Below, piece by piece: positions 62,399-64,000 of a stretch of 64,000 nucleotides of DNA (its first letter is position 1; each line of letters starts with the position of its first letter). Both the position numbers and the translations under genes were made by a program. Source of the stretch: JAGVSR01 sp033765145 (GTDB taxonomy: Bacteria; Pseudomonadota; Alphaproteobacteria; Rhizobiales; Hyphomicrobiaceae); assembly GCA_033765145.1 (NCBI GenBank), contig JANRIH010000009.1, positions 1 to 64,000 on the forward strand, written 5' to 3'. The notes beneath the pieces are model-generated. The model did no database searches, was not told where the DNA came from, and saw only the letters and a list, made by a program, of their open reading frames with translations.

Positions 62399-64000
62399 TC
62401 AATTGGTCACGACGCGTGGCCAGGATGCGAACAGGGCTTCGAGCGCCAGCTTGTGGGCATCCGCCGACAGCCCTGCCCGTCGCAGCGCGCGTATGGCGTC
62501 ACCGAGCGCGATGATGTGCGCGCCTTCCGCGCCCGTTGGCCCGAGGGTGCGCATCGCGAGCAGGACCGTGCGGCCGAACTCCTTCTTCTTCGATGCGTCG
62601 GCGAGTTTGGGCAAGATGCCCGTTTCCGGGAGATAGCCCTTGTCAGGCTGAGGCGTGCGACTGGCGACGTCCCAGAGCGAGATCGGCACCTGGACGTCGA
62701 GGGCGTCGAGGACGGTCACGATGCGGTGGAGCGTCACCGGATCAATCCGTCCCTGGACGGCCATTGCCTCGATCGACGGGAGGTCGCGCGCCCGGTCGAT
62801 GCCGGGCGTGGGGTCGGCGATATCGGCGAGCGCGCGCCAATGTGCGAAACCTCTACCGGCGCTCGACGAGGTGTCCGGACGGTCCAATCCGCCACCGAAA
62901 CCCGCCCAGGCTCTCGCTGCCTCGAAGTTGCCGGCCGCGAGCGACGTTTCGATGGCCGTCTCGGCGAACCAGCCGAGTTCGGGTATGCGCGGAATGGCGG
63001 CGGAGGCCGGGGCCATCATTTCGAGGGCGGGCCAATAGAGCCCACTTCGTTTCGCCTGATCGAGATAGCTGCGGATGAGACGCGCCTTGCGGGCCGGCGT
63101 GCGTTCCGCCTCGGCCGCCTGAAAGAGTGCTGCGCGGGCAAGAGACGTCGCCGGGTCATCGGTGCCGCCCTGTGTCGCCGTCACGGTATCGGGCACGCTC
63201 GCATAGACCTTGGCGAGGTCGGCGGGTGCCATGGAATTGGCGGCCGTCGCGGCCTCCGCCGCCAGAACGCGCGCCGTTTCCGGTGTGTCCGGCGCGCGGG
63301 CCAGTAACGCCAACAGCGCGGGTGACGCATTCGGAAGTGCAGCGTTCGCGTCGGCGGCGCGGGCGATCTCATAGGCGCGCCAATCGAGGACGGTCACGGC
63401 CCCCCCGCCCGATGCCGCCATGGCAGGCTTCGCGCCGGATGCGAAGAGTTCGATCGCATCGAGTCCTGGCGATAACTCCGCCCCGGCTTCCGTCGCGAGT
63501 GCCTTGTGAAGGGCTGCGGCCTCCAGATTGCCAGCTGCTGCCGTACAGATCGCGGAAACGAGAATCGCCTGCCCGCGGAGCCTTGGCGGCAGTTCTTTGA
63601 CAGTAGCGATGATCTCGCGCGCCTTGCGGCATCCCTCGTCCCGGTTGCCGACGGAGAGTTCGATGCGGGCGGTGACGGCGGCGAGAACCGAATCCTGCGA
63701 CGTTGCCGATCGCGACCGAACGAGAGTGACGGCCTCATCGAGCAGGCCGGCACGATCCAAAACCTCCGCGCGAAGCGCGTCGAAAGCGGCCGCAGCGGCG
63801 TTGCCGGACGGAGGGGGCGCGTTCGACGTCAGAAGACGCTCGAAAAGGGCGTGGAGGGCCTCAGAGCGGGGCGGCAGTTCGATCGCGCCCAGCAATTCCT
63901 CGATCTCGGCCACGGACATGCTGCCCCAGATTTCGAGCGGCAGACCGGACCCGTCGTTCGACAGGACCGGGGCCAGGTCTTCGCGCACGACGCCTTCGGC
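62399..64000 (-). CDS. hypothetical helical protein, cut by the right edge
   Basis: At least 533 residues; the frame is open at base 64000, so the start is outside. Composition is Ala/Leu-rich and helical with TPR-like heptads (ARAALFQAAEAERTPARKAR, LIRSYLDQAKRSGLYW, TAIETSLAAGNFEAARAWAG). No membrane helix, signal or enzyme motif appears in the visible part. It lies 17 bases upstream of xerD on the same strand. I do not recognise it; similar long proteins occur in Hyphomicrobiales as unknowns. Confidence 0.7.
   Translation of the reverse strand, partial: AEGVVREDLAPVLSNDGSGLPLEIWGSMSVAEIEELLGAIELPPRSEALHALFERLLTSNAPPPSGNAAAAAFDALRAEVLDRAGLLDEAVTLVRSRSATSQDSVLAAVTARIELSVGNRDEGCRKAREIIATVKELPPRLRGQAILVSAICTAAAGNLEAAALHKALATEAGAELSPGLDAIELFASGAKPAMAASGGGAVTVLDWRAYEIARAADANAALPNASPALLALLARAPDTPETARVLAAEAATAANSMAPADLAKVYASVPDTVTATQGGTDDPATSLARAALFQAAEAERTPARKARLIRSYLDQAKRSGLYWPALEMMAPASAAIPRIPELGWFAETAIETSLAAGNFEAARAWAGFGGGLDRPDTSSSAGRGFAHWRALADIADPTPGIDRARDLPSIEAMAVQGRIDPVTLHRIVTVLDALDVQVPISLWDVASRTPQPDKGYLPETGILPKLADASKKKEFGRTVLLAMRTLGPTGAEGAHIIALGDAIRALRRAGLSADAHKLALEALFASWPRVVTN

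Overview
The window looks like the chromosome of a high-GC alphaproteobacterium of the Hyphomicrobiales (Rhizobiales) type. Three things point there: three ethylmalonyl-CoA (EMC) pathway genes within 8 kb (ecm, ccr, mcd), a bioBFDAZ biotin operon with the rhizobial BioZ ketoacyl synthase, and many families typical of the order (CarD/CdnL, DUF3108, DUF1178, SUV3-like helicase, MltB-type transglycosylases). No species is named. About 50 protein genes and one tRNA-Leu(CAA) are supported. There is no rRNA, no CRISPR array and no insertion sequence.

Layout. 1-1.6 kb: two minus-strand genes, a P-loop ATPase cut by the window edge and a protein of unknown function. 2.1-6.6 kb: CAP-domain lipoprotein, polysaccharide flippase, small unknown protein, PBP5-type carboxypeptidase, tRNA-Leu, small membrane protein. 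6.7-14.5 kb: the EMC genes, with a small membrane protein gene and a YihY-type membrane protein between them, and a 0.95-kb gene-free gap before mcd. 14.5-18.4 kb: META-domain protein, basic secreted peptide, transglycosylase, cobalamin-binding-like protein, SDR. 18.5-21.8 kb: DUF937-OmpA membrane protein, then nadD-rsfS-rlmH. 22-27.7 kb: PNPOx-like protein, SGNH hydrolase, second transglycosylase, SulP transporter, phasin-like protein. 27.9-31.9 kb: lepA, a lower-GC DUF6602 nuclease-like gene, a nucleotidyltransferase. 32.3-36.7 kb: a 1449-residue RTX/cadherin-like secreted protein. 37-45 kb: degenerate SNase-like protein, CarD with a long histone-H1-like arm, fdxA, S4 protein, helicase, DUF3108 protein. 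45.2-50.8 kb: rpmB with a structured leader, then the bio operon. 51-54 kb: secreted protein made of 23-residue repeats, PhoX. 54.3-64 kb: DUF1178 protein with a repeat-expanded linker, nitrilase-family amidase, grxC, comF, methyltransferase, yjcH-actP acetate uptake, prolyl aminopeptidase, xerD, and an edge-cut unknown protein.

How the genes fit together. Acetate imported by ActP can be assimilated through the EMC pathway: Ccr makes ethylmalonyl-CoA, Ecm (a B12 enzyme) makes methylsuccinyl-CoA, and Mcd makes mesaconyl-CoA. The pathway branches from acetoacetyl/crotonyl-CoA, where it meets polyhydroxybutyrate storage, so a phasin-like protein nearby is consistent. It also needs biotin (propionyl-CoA carboxylase) and cobalamin; biotin genes and a cobalamin-binding-like protein are both in the window. 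Co-location does not prove co-regulation.

Most unusual items: the tandem 23-residue repeat protein (51.0-51.8 kb), the CarD H1-like extension, the GTGTC-N-GACAC repeats expanding a coding linker, the hairpins at the start of the rpmB leader, the ATPase pair at the left edge, and an SNase-fold protein that has lost its metal and catalytic residues.
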